In this document: positions 41,099-53,300 of the stretch, piece by piece
Numbering within the stretch: the first letter of the stretch is position 1
Layout of the letters: each line of letters starts with the position of its first letter
NCBI GenBank assembly: GCA_013399855.1
Contig: VXAY01000115.1
Coordinates: 62,340 to 126,339 of the forward strand
From: Oxyruncus cristatus
Taxonomy: Eukaryota; Chordata; Aves; Passeriformes; Cotingidae
DNA length: 64,000 nt
Reading direction: 5' to 3'
The notes under the pieces: model-generated
Database searches by the model: none
What the model was told of the DNA's origin: nothing
What the model saw: only the letters and a program-made list of their open reading frames with translations
Position numbers and translations under genes: made by a program

Positions 41099-41856
41099 AA
41101 GATGCGAGTCATATTTCCACATCTCAGAGTTCCTGAGTATTAACAAGATCTTGCAAGCGCTTTGGAACTATCCAAAAATAAAGATTTTGAATTCCCCAAA
41201 AAAAACCCAACAGGTTTCCAATGTATACCTGTCAAAACCTAATATTTTTGGCAGACACTCTATAGTAATACTATAACATTTAAATTTCTGAAAAGTAATT
41301 TGTTTATGTATTATCTAGCTGTCCCAACCTTTAGGAGAATCCCATGATATTCTTGATATGTCACAGGATAAAACTGATCTGTTCCTGTAGTAGTTTAAAT
41401 CAAATCAGGATTGAAGGAGTTTATTGATTTACTAATGACTCGTAATTAACCTCCCTTCAGAATCAATATCAGCCGTGCTACGAACACACCCCAACAGCAG
41501 ACACTTGTGAAATGTTAATAATTATTAGTGCAAAAGGAACACACACATACAGGGAGAAATAGGAAGGTGTAGCAATGATCAGAAAACCTGTCAAGGATGA
41601 CAGAGGGAACAAAAAACAACCCCAAACTTAAACCAAAGTCCCCTCTTTAACCTCTGCAAACACTTTCCCTCCATCTTTTCAAGAAGCTCATTAGATATAA
41701 GAATATTTTGTCTTTGGTTTTAGACAAAGCTGCTACTCATTTCCACTGTTCACAATTTCATCGGGGCTTATGATACATAGCACAGTTTCAGTATTTGGTG
41801 TTATTTGATCTTTTAGTCCTCCCAGAAATATGTGCGTGAAAGTATCTTATCTTTAC

Positions 41857-41958
41857 CTGGACATGGGCAAAACAGATCTCCCAAAATGTGCAGAACAAGA
41901 CTTGTCAAACCACATGAACGGCATTCATCAACAACCTGCCCAAATTTAAACTTCATTA
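41857..41958 (-). CDS. Candidate coding exon with strong splice signals, product unknown
   Basis: This has some of the best splice signals in the window: a T13 polypyrimidine tract ending ccaag, then 33 open codons, then tccag|gtaaag. The translation contains MKFKFGQVVDECRSCGL and SLVLHILGDLFCPCP, with four cysteines. It needs one base from the preceding exon and leaves one. Three short minus-strand candidates to the right (42,336-42,390; 42,484-42,538; 43,423-43,480) and one at 43,642-43,732 can be joined to it without breaking the frame. I recognise no domain. The run of very small exons is a warning sign. Confidence 0.33.
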
Positions 41959-43641
41959 CTTGGAAAAAAAAAAAAAATAAGCTGCAATACTCCAAATACG
42001 GATTCTACGCAACGCTTACTATGGTAAATGAAGATGTTGTAGCCAGTGTAGGCCACGTGGAAAGGTGCTGCTGGAGTTTTCTGGATTCTGTGCAGACCAC
42101 AAATGTGAGAGTCACTTGAAAAGCAGGGCAGATTTTCAGCACGCTCAGGATAATCTAGGAGTTGTCAGTTGTGAGTGGTACCGCTGATAAGTGGAAAAAC
42201 AGCCTGATTAGCACTTGATACGAAATCACTCCCAGCACCCCATCAATTACCATTTACGCCGCTGTCACTGGCTCTTGCATGTATTTAGTTTGACACACTG
42301 CATATTGAATATGAGCAATCTAATTTTTTACCCACCTTCAAACTCAGCAAGAAGGCTTACGTTGTCTGTATGGCTCTTGACTGCTTCTTCCTGCGATCTA
42401 ATGGTGCTTGATACACTTCCATTAAAATATTTTTTGTGCTAAATCCCAAATCATTTCCTACTACTGCTTGGCAATGTTCTCACCAACGTGACATTTAATT
42501 GTATTTTGGAGGAAAACTTAACAAGCAAAGATCTTGGACTGAAACAAAACACAAGGTAAAAATGACTGAATGTCACATTTTTCTCTCTCATTGTTTAGGG
42601 AAGCAATCCCATCGCGCTGCAGAGGCTTGTGGGGTAGGTATTGGTGTGTTTCTCTGCAGATTGCAAGATCCTACTTTTCTTTCTCAGAGGAAAATTAGAA
42701 CCCAGAACTACTGTTTCTAAATTGCTTTGAAAATATCACATTTCAAGAAGAGCTTTGATCGTGACTTAAAATATAATCCATAAAAGCCAATGATATCATA
42801 CAATCACACATCGGGGAATATTATCAAAATTTTTTATGGATTATACCATGACTCCATTCTAGATACGTCCATAGAAGGACATAGGATATCTTATTCCTAA
42901 ATGAGGAAATAAAAAATAGCACTTTGTTCTATTTTTGAACTAAGTTCAGCATTGTTGCCAGTGGCAGGCAGATCAGGAATACCTCAAGGGTATGGATGGA
43001 GAGAGAGCTGGGACATGGTAGTTAGTCGCATTTTTTATTTAATTTTTTTTGACAAGTCCCATTGTCTTTAACAGTGTTGATTCTGAATTAAGTAGATTAA
43101 TTAAGTATTAGGTTAATTTAGTTCAGAAAATGGCCAGTACCAGAGGAGAAATAAACCCTCAATAAACCCTCACAAAGGTTCTGGGTTTTGAGTAACGAGA
43201 GGCTCTAAGATGATTTCTAGGAGTCTGATAGTTTTCCAGAGAAAGTGGCATGGATATGACAGATATGCCGTAGTTCCTCTGTTCATCCATCTTAGTGAAA
43301 AGGTAAAGGTTCCTAAAGTGATGCTAAATTAGGTTGTTCTGCATTTTCCTGAACCTTTTAACAAGGGATTTGATGCTGTGGTTGAGTAATTTTAAGACCA
43401 TATGGAATCACTCAATTTACACCTGCCACAAACCTGGACACCTAAACTGTTTTCCCTAACAAGCAAATATTTGTGAGCTGCTGAAATCCCATCTTTCTTC
43501 TGAAGTTAATGATAATAGAATGGCAGAAAAATACTTTAAAAAGGTTATGCTCAACTGTTTCTTATGAGCTTGAAAAACTGTAAACCAAAATTATCACTCG
43601 TGTACAAGTTTAGTACAAGAAAGAGTAAATCAACTCCATAC

Positions 43642-43732
43642 CTGTCTTGATGTTGCTCCAGGCTTGTTTAATATCAGGTGGATAACTATAGAAATGGACT
43701 GGGTGTATTTCAGTAAGAGGGTTTATAGGTAT
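43642..43732 (-). CDS. Candidate coding exon, product unknown
   Basis: Thirty open codons on the minus strand lie between the acceptor-like atttataag and a good donor, gacag|gtatgg. Segments such as PLTEIHPVHFYSYPPDIKQ look protein-like. Phase 0 at the start would fit the phase-0 end of the candidate at 61,870-61,982, which would imply an intron of about 18 kb. The spare last base fits the 2-base start of 43,423-43,480. Product not recognised. Confidence 0.28.
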
Positions 43733-44868
43733 CTTATAAATACACAAATACTGTCACATCTTCTTCCAAGACAGAATTCTGTGTTTCTTCATAAGGTATG
43801 TGTATTTATTTTCTCCAATCTTAACTAAAATCATATGTCGTATTTCCAAGGGTTCCTGTGGTAATGCCTTTTAGAGGATTTTTGCGTATTTAAAATGAAT
43901 AAAAGATGTGAAGGCAAATTAATGTCATATCTCACCAAAACAACGAAAAACAAAACTATAAAGCGAACAGCGGGAACTCTGCTGTAAATGCATAACGATA
44001 AATCACATTTAAAAAAAAAAATAAAAAGTGCAAATCGCTGAGATAACACGTCGAATATTTCCTGGAGATCTTAGCAGGCAAAACCAGAACTCAAACACAA
44101 AATTAATTTTCCTGGTGCCTTCCCCACCATCCTCAGGTTCCTTTAACCCTTCCCCTCCCCTAATTGCTGGTTTGTGGTGCACACCCCCAGCAGCGGCGGT
44201 GGAACACAGAGAAGCTGCTGCCTGTGGTGGCCAGTGATGGATGGGATAGATCTGAACGAATCTCACAGGGTGACAGATCTGACAAAATGACAGAATGCTG
44301 GATGCACTGAACCTTTTTTCCACATCAGAAGAGAGGGAAGCTCATAGTCGTAGCCTCAGCAGGATCGTTAGCCTTTCATGTGTCTCCATCCTGATGCCAC
44401 ACGTACACTAAGAATGGCTCAAAATGAGCCAAGATGGTGGGCATGAAGAACATTCAAAAATTAATTTTAATTAATTCCTCAAAAGTTTATTCATTTAAAT
44501 CCAGATTTGGGGTTAAATAAAGTGTTTCTTCTGGAAAACAACTGGAAAAAATACTCACTCGATCCGTATTTTCTGAATATCTTGGCCTTTATAAAGACAG
44601 AAGCCTAGCATTTAAAACCTCAAATCTTTGATAATTTCCTGAGTAAAAAAACCTCAAATCAGTAGGAAGTGCTGGGTTTTCATGGTCCTTTCCAAGCTAA
44701 AACTGAATATTTAAGAAATGCTTACACATGGACATAAAAACAAAATTTTGGAGTTTTAAACCTGGCAATTAAGTCAAATATTTTTTTTTTTTGCTTGCTT
44801 TCATTTTTCTTTATCAGACTAATGAATCTTTGGGGCCATCTGCTGTTTTTATTAAATAATTAGATGGT

Positions 44869-44881
44869 TATATATATATAT
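44869..44881. repeat. Short TA microsatellite
   Basis: Six and a half TA units without interruption. Useful only as a possible length polymorphism. Confidence 0.7.
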
Positions 44882-45419
44882 GTTTTTTAAAGCAGTGGGT
44901 CCATCTCTGGCTATTTCTGGTCTCTAGAAAGATCATGTTACTGATGTTATGATTCCCTCCTTTCCTCTCTGTTACAGACAGACTGGATTGATCAGAAAGA
45001 TGCTACACTTTCATTTAAAGTTGGGAAGAGCCTAAGTGTCCCTCTGAGAGACAGCAGCCCTTATGGAAAACCTGGGCAAACCAACTGGGCCCAAACAGTG
45101 CACATGAAATATTTCACCTAGAAACCTGCCGCTAGCGAGCAGCAATTTTGTCTATCTTGGAAGAAAGAAGGAAAAAAAAAAAATCAGTCTGGATATAATC
45201 TGAAGGTATTTGATAATTTTTTTCTTCCATATTAATATTGAAGCTGCTTAGAACAATACACTGGAAACAATTATGCTGCTGATGCACGTATTCTGTCATT
45301 AATGGAAGAGTTTAATGTATGGAAATCTGAATATTACAGCAAATTTTTGCTTGAAAGGCAGTGAAGAAAGGGAAAGGAAAAGAAAAATAAGAAGAGGAGG
45401 CGATTACTAGTTCTTCGTA

Positions 45420-45790
45420 AACATTTGAACGTGTGTCCTGCCCAGACCATCAATCATTTGAGTCTTGCAGTGTGGTATATTGCTAATGAAATTCTAATAG
45501 TTTGCTACTTTGCCCTGTGCACTGGGACTAATCTCACATTGATCTGAGGAGGCAGCAAGGCAATTGGCTGCACAGATTTCCTCTGAAAGTCATTTCTGGG
45601 AAGTCCAACAATTATAAGCAATTCTTGTGCAATTATAGTAATTACTTAGGGGTCCTTTTACCTCAAGGACATTTGTAAACATTTCTAACTCCTAATTGTA
45701 ACAGGAACAGTGCTAATCACTACAGCCCCGATAGCTTCAGCACATCTATGTTCTCCTAATTGAATTGCTGGCATGGCAGATACAGAAGGG
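45420..45790. other. Possible conserved regulatory element
   Basis: No gene or repeat is seen. It is dense in caatta, attac, aattg and taat words, with tgtaaaca (a forkhead-like core) near 45,675, and has no low-complexity runs. The texture resembles conserved non-coding elements of developmental gene deserts. Not testable without alignment. Confidence 0.2.
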
Positions 45791-48700
45791 TGGAAATAAA
45801 GCGTCTGGGTTCTGACTTGTCTTCAGACTCTGCCAGAGAAAAGTTGTGAGCCATCCTGTTAATCATGGTTTATGATTACTTTCACCAAGTACCCAAAAAG
45901 GATTTCTCTACACACACAACCTCTAACATGAGCATTCGTACCCAGTTCTCCAAGGGTGACAAAGTCAGAGTCTCTAGAGCAAACAGCCAAGAACGTGGAA
46001 ATAGGCTATTTTAAAAACATTGTCTGAAACACCACTGTCACGTCTCTGGGATTAGGGGGGCACTGAGAGTAACTTTCATAAAACATGCAGGTGGTGCTGA
46101 GTAGTTGCATCTCCCACCCAAGACCAACCTCTTTCCAGGGAATGAGTGCAGATCCAGAGGCAGAACTGTCCTTTAATGTGGTACCTTTTCAGAACTGCAT
46201 CTTTGTGAATGCTGTCTCTCAGACACACGAAGTTACAGGGCTGTGGTAAGGCTGGCTTGCCTACAGCAATGTTAGTGTTATCCAAATGACCCCCCTCTCT
46301 GTTCCACGTAAGTGCACAGTAATGAGATCTCCTACAGCATTGTGCTCTGGAACTGGGTCATAAGTCTTGTTTTGCATCTGTGTCAGCTGGCATTTGTCAC
46401 CCGTTTCCATTTTGCACATTGATCAGCCTGTTTTCACCACCGAGCCGAGGAAACACGAAACCAGCAGGTTTCAGGAGTAAAATTACAATGCTGTATCTAA
46501 AACCAGATATTTCTATTCTGTCTTTCAGCCTCAGCTTCGGAGCAATCAGAAAGATTTTGACTCTGAAGCCCAATTTCAGAAGCAAACCAGAATTTTACAC
46601 AAGGATGTTCTCATGGAAGATGCCAGTGCTGGGCTAAGATGATTGGTGGTGGTTGGCTCATCTAATCCAAAGCATTCAGCACCAAGTGCCTCTCGTGACT
46701 GTGTCTGACCCTGTGGTTCAACTTTACAGTATCTCACTCTTCCTGTGCATTAGAGGGGGAAAGCTACTTAGTAAGGAAATGTGTGTTCTAAATATAAGCA
46801 TAAATAAGCTTTAAACCAAAAAGCAAACTCACTTTTAAAAATAAATCAACATAAACTATTAATGAGCGTAGGTGAGGAGTGCTGACAAAAGCAAGATCAA
46901 AAGAAGAGCTCTTTGGACCCTACATCTGTGAGCAGGCAACTGAAATACAGAGGTTTTAGGCTGCAGCAGCCCAATGGCAAAACGTTTGGATGATTTTTGC
47001 TGTTGAGGCAGTGGATGACTTAGGCTACAGCTCCTTAGCAGAACATGTCTGACTTGTAACATGACTTTGATATATAAACATGCTATGGAATATAGGGAGA
47101 ACTAAAACAGAGCTGCTATCAGCCTCAGATACATCTCTTGAGACAATATCACACCTATCTTATCAGTGTTGTTCACTCCAGTTTGGTGAGGTGCTGCAGC
47201 ATTTCCTGAAGCACCTTTGTGATGCCACTGAAGCCAATGATACTCCTGTATTTAAAATCAAGCACATGCTGAAGCACCTTGATGATGGCTCTAAAAGACA
47301 CTCAGAAACATCAAAAGTACCACACTAAGAGAAAGAATTTGGCATGTTTAACTGTTTCTAGCAGACCAGTCTCCTTTCCAAGAGATTAAATATGCCTGGA
47401 GCTGGGTATTTTTGTAATGGCATAAAACTGCAGTTGTCCTTACTTCTCTCTACACTTCACTTTATAGCACCTACAATATCTATTTGCATTAAAAGGTGAC
47501 TCTTGCCTTGTTTTTATGCTGGAAGGATACTAAAACTACTACAGCATGATATTTTGTGGCAAGTAGTAGTGTTGTGCACATGAAAAAAGAATATTATCTG
47601 CAGATACAGTGCACTAGTTAAGATTAAATTATAAGGTCTATCAAATCTCATGGCCAAGGGCACTGACTGCTGTTATTATGCATTTATGTAGATCCAAAAA
47701 TGTTCCCTATGCTTCAAGGCACAAGCAGATATTCATGCCTGAAAAAGGTTACCATGCTAAAAGAATCATCACCACCAGAGATAAGACGCATTTCCTGCAT
47801 GCTGCACAAACTTCCTTCGCCTTCCCGAGGAGCACTGGGCTTTAAATCCTGTTGGGGTAAGGGTACAAGTTCAGATGGCCCGTTCATCTTTACTGGAACT
47901 GTAATCATATAATTCATGCAATGGGATAAAATGGCAGAGGGGAGGGAATGCAGTGCGTCGTGGGGATTTTGGGTATGTTTATTTTATTGGCTGTGTTAGT
48001 CCAGGGTTGTTAATCACATCATGAACCCCTCACATCAAACTGGGACTCCAGCACCACATTGCAGGTCTGCATTTATGGTATTTTTAAACCTTACAAGTCC
48101 AGGGAGTACTGGTAGTCCAGCCTTACCAAGACTCAAAATTTTGATTTTCAACCTTAATCTGAATTTCTCTCTTTCTCTCCACCAAGGAGGCTGGAAGTGC
48201 TAGGAGAATGTTAACTCATACATTTGGAAACATTAGGATCTAATGTTTTGACCCTGATCCCTGAGGCATTAATGATGGCTCGTAATTAAACTGATCTCTG
48301 GATTTGGCTTTTTAGACTGGAGGGCATTATCCACTGTTTTGGCCATGTAATGTGGTTTTTTTAATAATTGAAATATTTACAGTTTTGAGAAAACATGGAA
48401 AAACGGTGTCTTTTAGCCTGGCCAGATCTAACACAAATACTGGTTTTGTGGGAAAGTTACTTAAAACTAAGGTCCTTCAGACTCAGCAGGTCCCACACGG
48501 AGTCCTGGGAAATGTGCCATTTATATGCCAGATGCCCCAAAGATTTTTTCCACCTGACCCTTGCAAAAAGCTTTTTAATCTCAAGAAAATCTTTTAGGTT
48601 ATTCAAAGTCAGTTCTAAGCCTAGACAATAACGAAGAACAAAAACAACCAAGAAAAACCCCAACCACACAAGATTCACTGAAACAATAATTTGCATAGAT

Positions 48701-50346
48701 TCACAAAGCCTATAGTCAGCTGTAAGGATCCTGCCTAATTGCTTCAGCATCTCAGGGTTTGTAAAACTGGTTAGTTGCCTTATCCAACCAGCAGGCACTG
48801 GGCAAGTCTTAGAGCTGCATTTTCCTTGCTGTGCCTCTTTCAAGAAGATGACTCAGATTGCCAAGAACAGCTGCTTTTTTTTTGGGCAACCTGTCTCTTC
48901 TCTCCCCAGGAAGGTAAAAGGGTCCAGAACAGTCCAACACCACGACACAGACACTTGTAATGAATAACATGTACAGGCAATTATACTCTCTTCTCCCCTG
49001 CTCCTGTCAAAGCTGCTTAATTTCTAAGAACCTTTATGGAGTTTGACCTCCACAATCCTCCCCTCACTTAACAAGACGCCTTATTTCGTGTCATATTGTA
49101 GGTGTTAATTGTAGTTGTGTTATATTCATAACTACTTTCTGTCTTGAGCATCCCAGAAAGAGGAAACACAGCACACAAGATGGTGGTGTTCAGAATGGAG
49201 TGTCTACACTAAGAAATTCTCCTGATATGAACTGCTAGTTTCAAGAAGACGAATGTTTGGAAACCTTTCCATCCCTAGGCAACCTTTTCTCCCTTGTTCC
49301 CTCTATTCTACCACATCAGTTCATCTAAACAGAGCTGGTGGAGTTTACACCATGCCCGCTTCAAGATGTTGTAGTGGGAATTCACACCCTCACTATTTTC
49401 CAATAAGGGGAAAAGGTTGAAAGGCCCTTTCAGAACCCAATTAGTGCAGCCACTTATTGCCAGGCAAATTCTCACTTGCACAAGTGAATGTTTTATGGGG
49501 TTCTGGCTGCAGGCCACTCAGAGGTTTTAGATCAGTGGAGGCATTTCACATGTATTATTCTTTAATAAACTTGTGTAATTCTCAGAAGGAATGCTTATGC
49601 AGGCTGCTCCACTTGACCTATTCTCCAGCTGCGAACTCAAGAGAGGAGAATCAAGTTACTCCTTTTCCTGTTCCTTCATTTCTCACCCAAAAACGTTATG
49701 GGACGTAGCTGCCTCACCTGGGAATACCAACACTGCCTACGACAGTGCTGTGTCACCCACCTGTGTCCTGATCCTGAAAACTCTGAGGAAAGTGTAACTT
49801 TCCTGGCAACTCTGCGCTCACTGCCAACTCTCAGCAACTACAGGAATTTCCATCTCAAATTTCCTCTTTTGTAAGCATTGCTCCCAGTGTGCTGTTGCAG
49901 ATGTTTGAAGAGATTCATCAGAAGCCTGGGTCAAAAGCCAAACTTCTCTTGAAAAGTTTCCAGTTGGCCCCAAATAGCAAGTTATGGGAGACCTCCTCCA
50001 AAGCTCCTGAGAATCAAAACAGAGCCCAAAACAAGCTTAATTAAACTGTTAAGCTTCTATTCACATGACTGGGTGCAACTGCAGGATAAAGCTCTTGGCT
50101 TGCTTATTTTTTTTCCCCGCTCCATATTCTTGTTTTTATAAACATAGTGCCATGGGGTTGTTTCTTATTTTATTTAGAGATGCACTGATGTGAAGCAAGG
50201 GCTCGGCCTGATCAAAAATTGCTTCTAGTTATCCAGAGCTCAGTGGTACACACTTCATTGCTTGTCTTCTTCCCCTGGCTGATGATTCCCTTATGATAAG
50301 CAAAGGAATGGCTGTGGTTATGTCACTGTTTGTTTTTTGGGTTTTG

Positions 50347-50361
50347 TTTTTTTTTTTTTTT
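50347..50361. repeat. Homopolymer T15
   Basis: Fifteen T residues inside a broader T/G-rich stretch (50,325-50,375), with an A-rich, aacaacaac-containing stretch about 60 bp later. No retrocopy body was recognised. Confidence 0.9.
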
Positions 50362-53300
50362 GTATTTACTTTTGGCTGTCTCTTGTCATTGTTATATAAT
50401 TTAAGGGGGGAAAAAAAGACATCAACAACAACAAAAAACCCCGACCTCAAAACCTGAAAACTCAGGAATGTCTGATGTCTGACAAGTAGGAAAAGTTTGG
50501 CATGGTGGTTTTTTAGATAACACTTAAATGATGAATTCCTCAAATGATTCCTGGTGAATCCTCAAGATCCTATCACGACAGGAAATCACAGCACCTTCTA
50601 TTACTAATGTTTTAAGGGAAAAATTTCCTTCATGAAAAGCATTGCTCCAGAACTTGAGGAGTTGTAAATACCACTTATTTTCCTATGGAAGCCACAGCAG
50701 GAGATTCCTATGGTGAGTCCCTTGCCCTCAGGTCACCTGTCATTGAAGTCAGTGATATAAAGTATTTATATAACTACACTTGTCATACACAAGACACTGT
50801 AAGAAGGAGTGAAACTCAGCCATGTAATAAATTCATTTGATACCTAAAAAACTCTCCATCCAAGCTACAGGGCTGTTTAAAACCTTGAGAATGACATTTA
50901 TTCTTTTAAGACATGATAGATTATTTCTACTTCTTACTTGATTTGTCACTCTGCTATAGCAGCAGGCAGCAACTATAGCATTCAGAATTGGTACAAAACA
51001 ACCATCGCTGTTGATGTGCTATTAAAAGGCCAATAAACAATGAAGTAATTATGGCAAAGATCCTCTGCCTCCAGGAATTAATTCTATCTCCCCTTCAATC
51101 TCTGCTGACCTCAGAGCTCAGTGTCAAGAAGTCTTTTCTAAAGAGCCTCCCAAGCACAGGATAATCAGCCTAGCAAAAGTTCAGATCGTATAATTTTGTG
51201 GCTCTTTGGAGCCAGAACTAAATTTATTTTCTTCCCAAGTCTCTGCAGACACCTACGCAGAATTTCACAGCTTGCAAATGTCTCAATGCTACAAGTCAAC
51301 TGACAGAAAGCTTAAACCAGAGTTTCCAGCTCTGGTTTGCTCCAGATCCCAGGACTATCTCCCCACCGAAGGCAAGGTCCCAGCTCCCCGTCTAATAGGC
51401 AGGAGCTGACCTGAAGGATCAGAAAACCTTTAAGGAATGCTGCAGGCTCCAGCAGGGAGGCTGAGCTGCCAAGACCTAATTCTAAACTACATCTTTGTTC
51501 CTTATGCTCCGTGGGTATCCAAATTACCAACTTTGTGCTGCTAAGCTCGGGGCTGGGGTGAGAACTGAGAATGCATAATGAAATGATCATGACAAATAGG
51601 AGCACAGCAGAAACCTACAGAGAAAACCAAGTGAGTTTTGATTCCAGGGTTTCCTAGAGCTCCAAGGAGCTGATGTGTTAAGTCACAGCATTCAACACTA
51701 AAGGCAGCATCTATGCATGAAGAAGCCTGAATTTCCTGACAGATTAATGTAGTATTTCCATCTGAATAAGGGTGTATATCCTCAAAAGCCCCGATCCACT
51801 TTCCACCAGATTGTAATCACTTACACCACAATGCAATCTCCCCCTGCTTTTGAATGCAGAGCTCTCACAATATTTTTTTTCCTGGGAAAGAAAATCAGAA
51901 TGTGCTTCTTCATTACTGAGACAAAGAGCAGCCTTAGGTGTTGGTGAAGCAGCACAAGACCTGTAAGTACCAAGCAGTAAAGACAAAACGAGTATTTCAC
52001 TGGATTTAAAACCCTGCTGAATACTTCACCCTCATCCTGACACGCAGAGTTTAGTGAAAGCAAGAGTGTTTTAAAATGACAACCCCCCTGTTTCCACAAA
52101 CCGGTAGGGATAGCACACGAATGTGATTTCTTTCATGTATTATTAAAAAAGTTTAACTCAAGTAAGAGTTTAGGTCTGCAACCTTCAAAATTTCTTTCCC
52201 CACACGAAAGTTCACTAGCACACGGCATGGGGATATTTGGCATGAAATGTAAATGGTCACAGATTTAATTAAAACGTAAGTTATTGTTAGCAAGAAAGGT
52301 CATGCTAAGAAAATGCAATTTCAGGAGTATATTAGCAACAACACTCCAGTGTTATTTGCATGTGAAATATAGATTTTGTACTTGACATTTAAAAAGGAAA
52401 TTGGAACTGTTTATAATGGATGCTTGAACACTTTTGTGTTCTTGTGCTGCTTTTGTTCACATTTTTGTGTAATTGGTTGGATCTCACATACAACAGTAGT
52501 TACATTTTATTCTCTATGCCTGAGTGCCTAACTGATCTGGGAATTAGCTCACAAAGGCTGATATAAGTTGGAATAGAAAGCAAACTGCAGCATAATCCTT
52601 ACATGGTTACAGCTTCCAACAAGCATGGATCTTCATAAGAATTCCTTATTTTGGGGTAGTTAATCACCCACCTTACGTAGGAATGGGGGGTTTTTTAACA
52701 TTCTTCAGGCAGAGTAATTTTAATGGTGGCCAAGACCCCGGCTCTGTTTTGTTTATAGGGCACTTGAGTGGCTGTGGAAAGGAGGCACAGCTTTTCCTTG
52801 GAGTGAGTGCATGGTTTATGATCTGCTAATAAAAGTAACGGTGTGTCACACAAATCAGTCTGACTTCAGGGGAAGTGGGAGGTGAAGGAAAAATGCATTG
52901 ACTTAATTGAAAGCATTTGTTTAAAATATATCAATACAGTGGGTTGTAACTCGAAAGAACACTCTAAATATAACGACACTCTGTTGTTGACTACAAAGAG
53001 GCGTCTGCTCACTCAGGAGAGGTTTGTACTGATTTCTGTACTCTTAGTCCTGCAAAAGCAACATCATTGTGAATGATTTTACAGAGATGCACCTTCTGCT
53101 TTACTCACAGAGGTCACTACCCTCCAGTGCCCTACAGATGTGACCAGGTGTTGCTGAGAACACAGGGAGAAGAGCTGCTGTCCTCAAGAACCTGTAATGA
53201 AAGTATCCTGCAGTATCCAATGGAAAGGGCCAGCTGAACAGGAAAACAAACACACAGGCTCCCAGGCATCAGCTGATGTCTGTATTACAGAACAATTTGC

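Noticed and set aside
44110..44240. CpG island or promoter
   Set aside because: Only a short, mildly GC-rich patch with very few CpG sites. Far below island length and density.
48880..48960. Plus-strand exon after the strong acceptor gtctcttctctccccag
   Set aside because: The frame closes after about 16 codons and no upstream partner or polyadenylation signal was found. The acceptor may be fortuitous.
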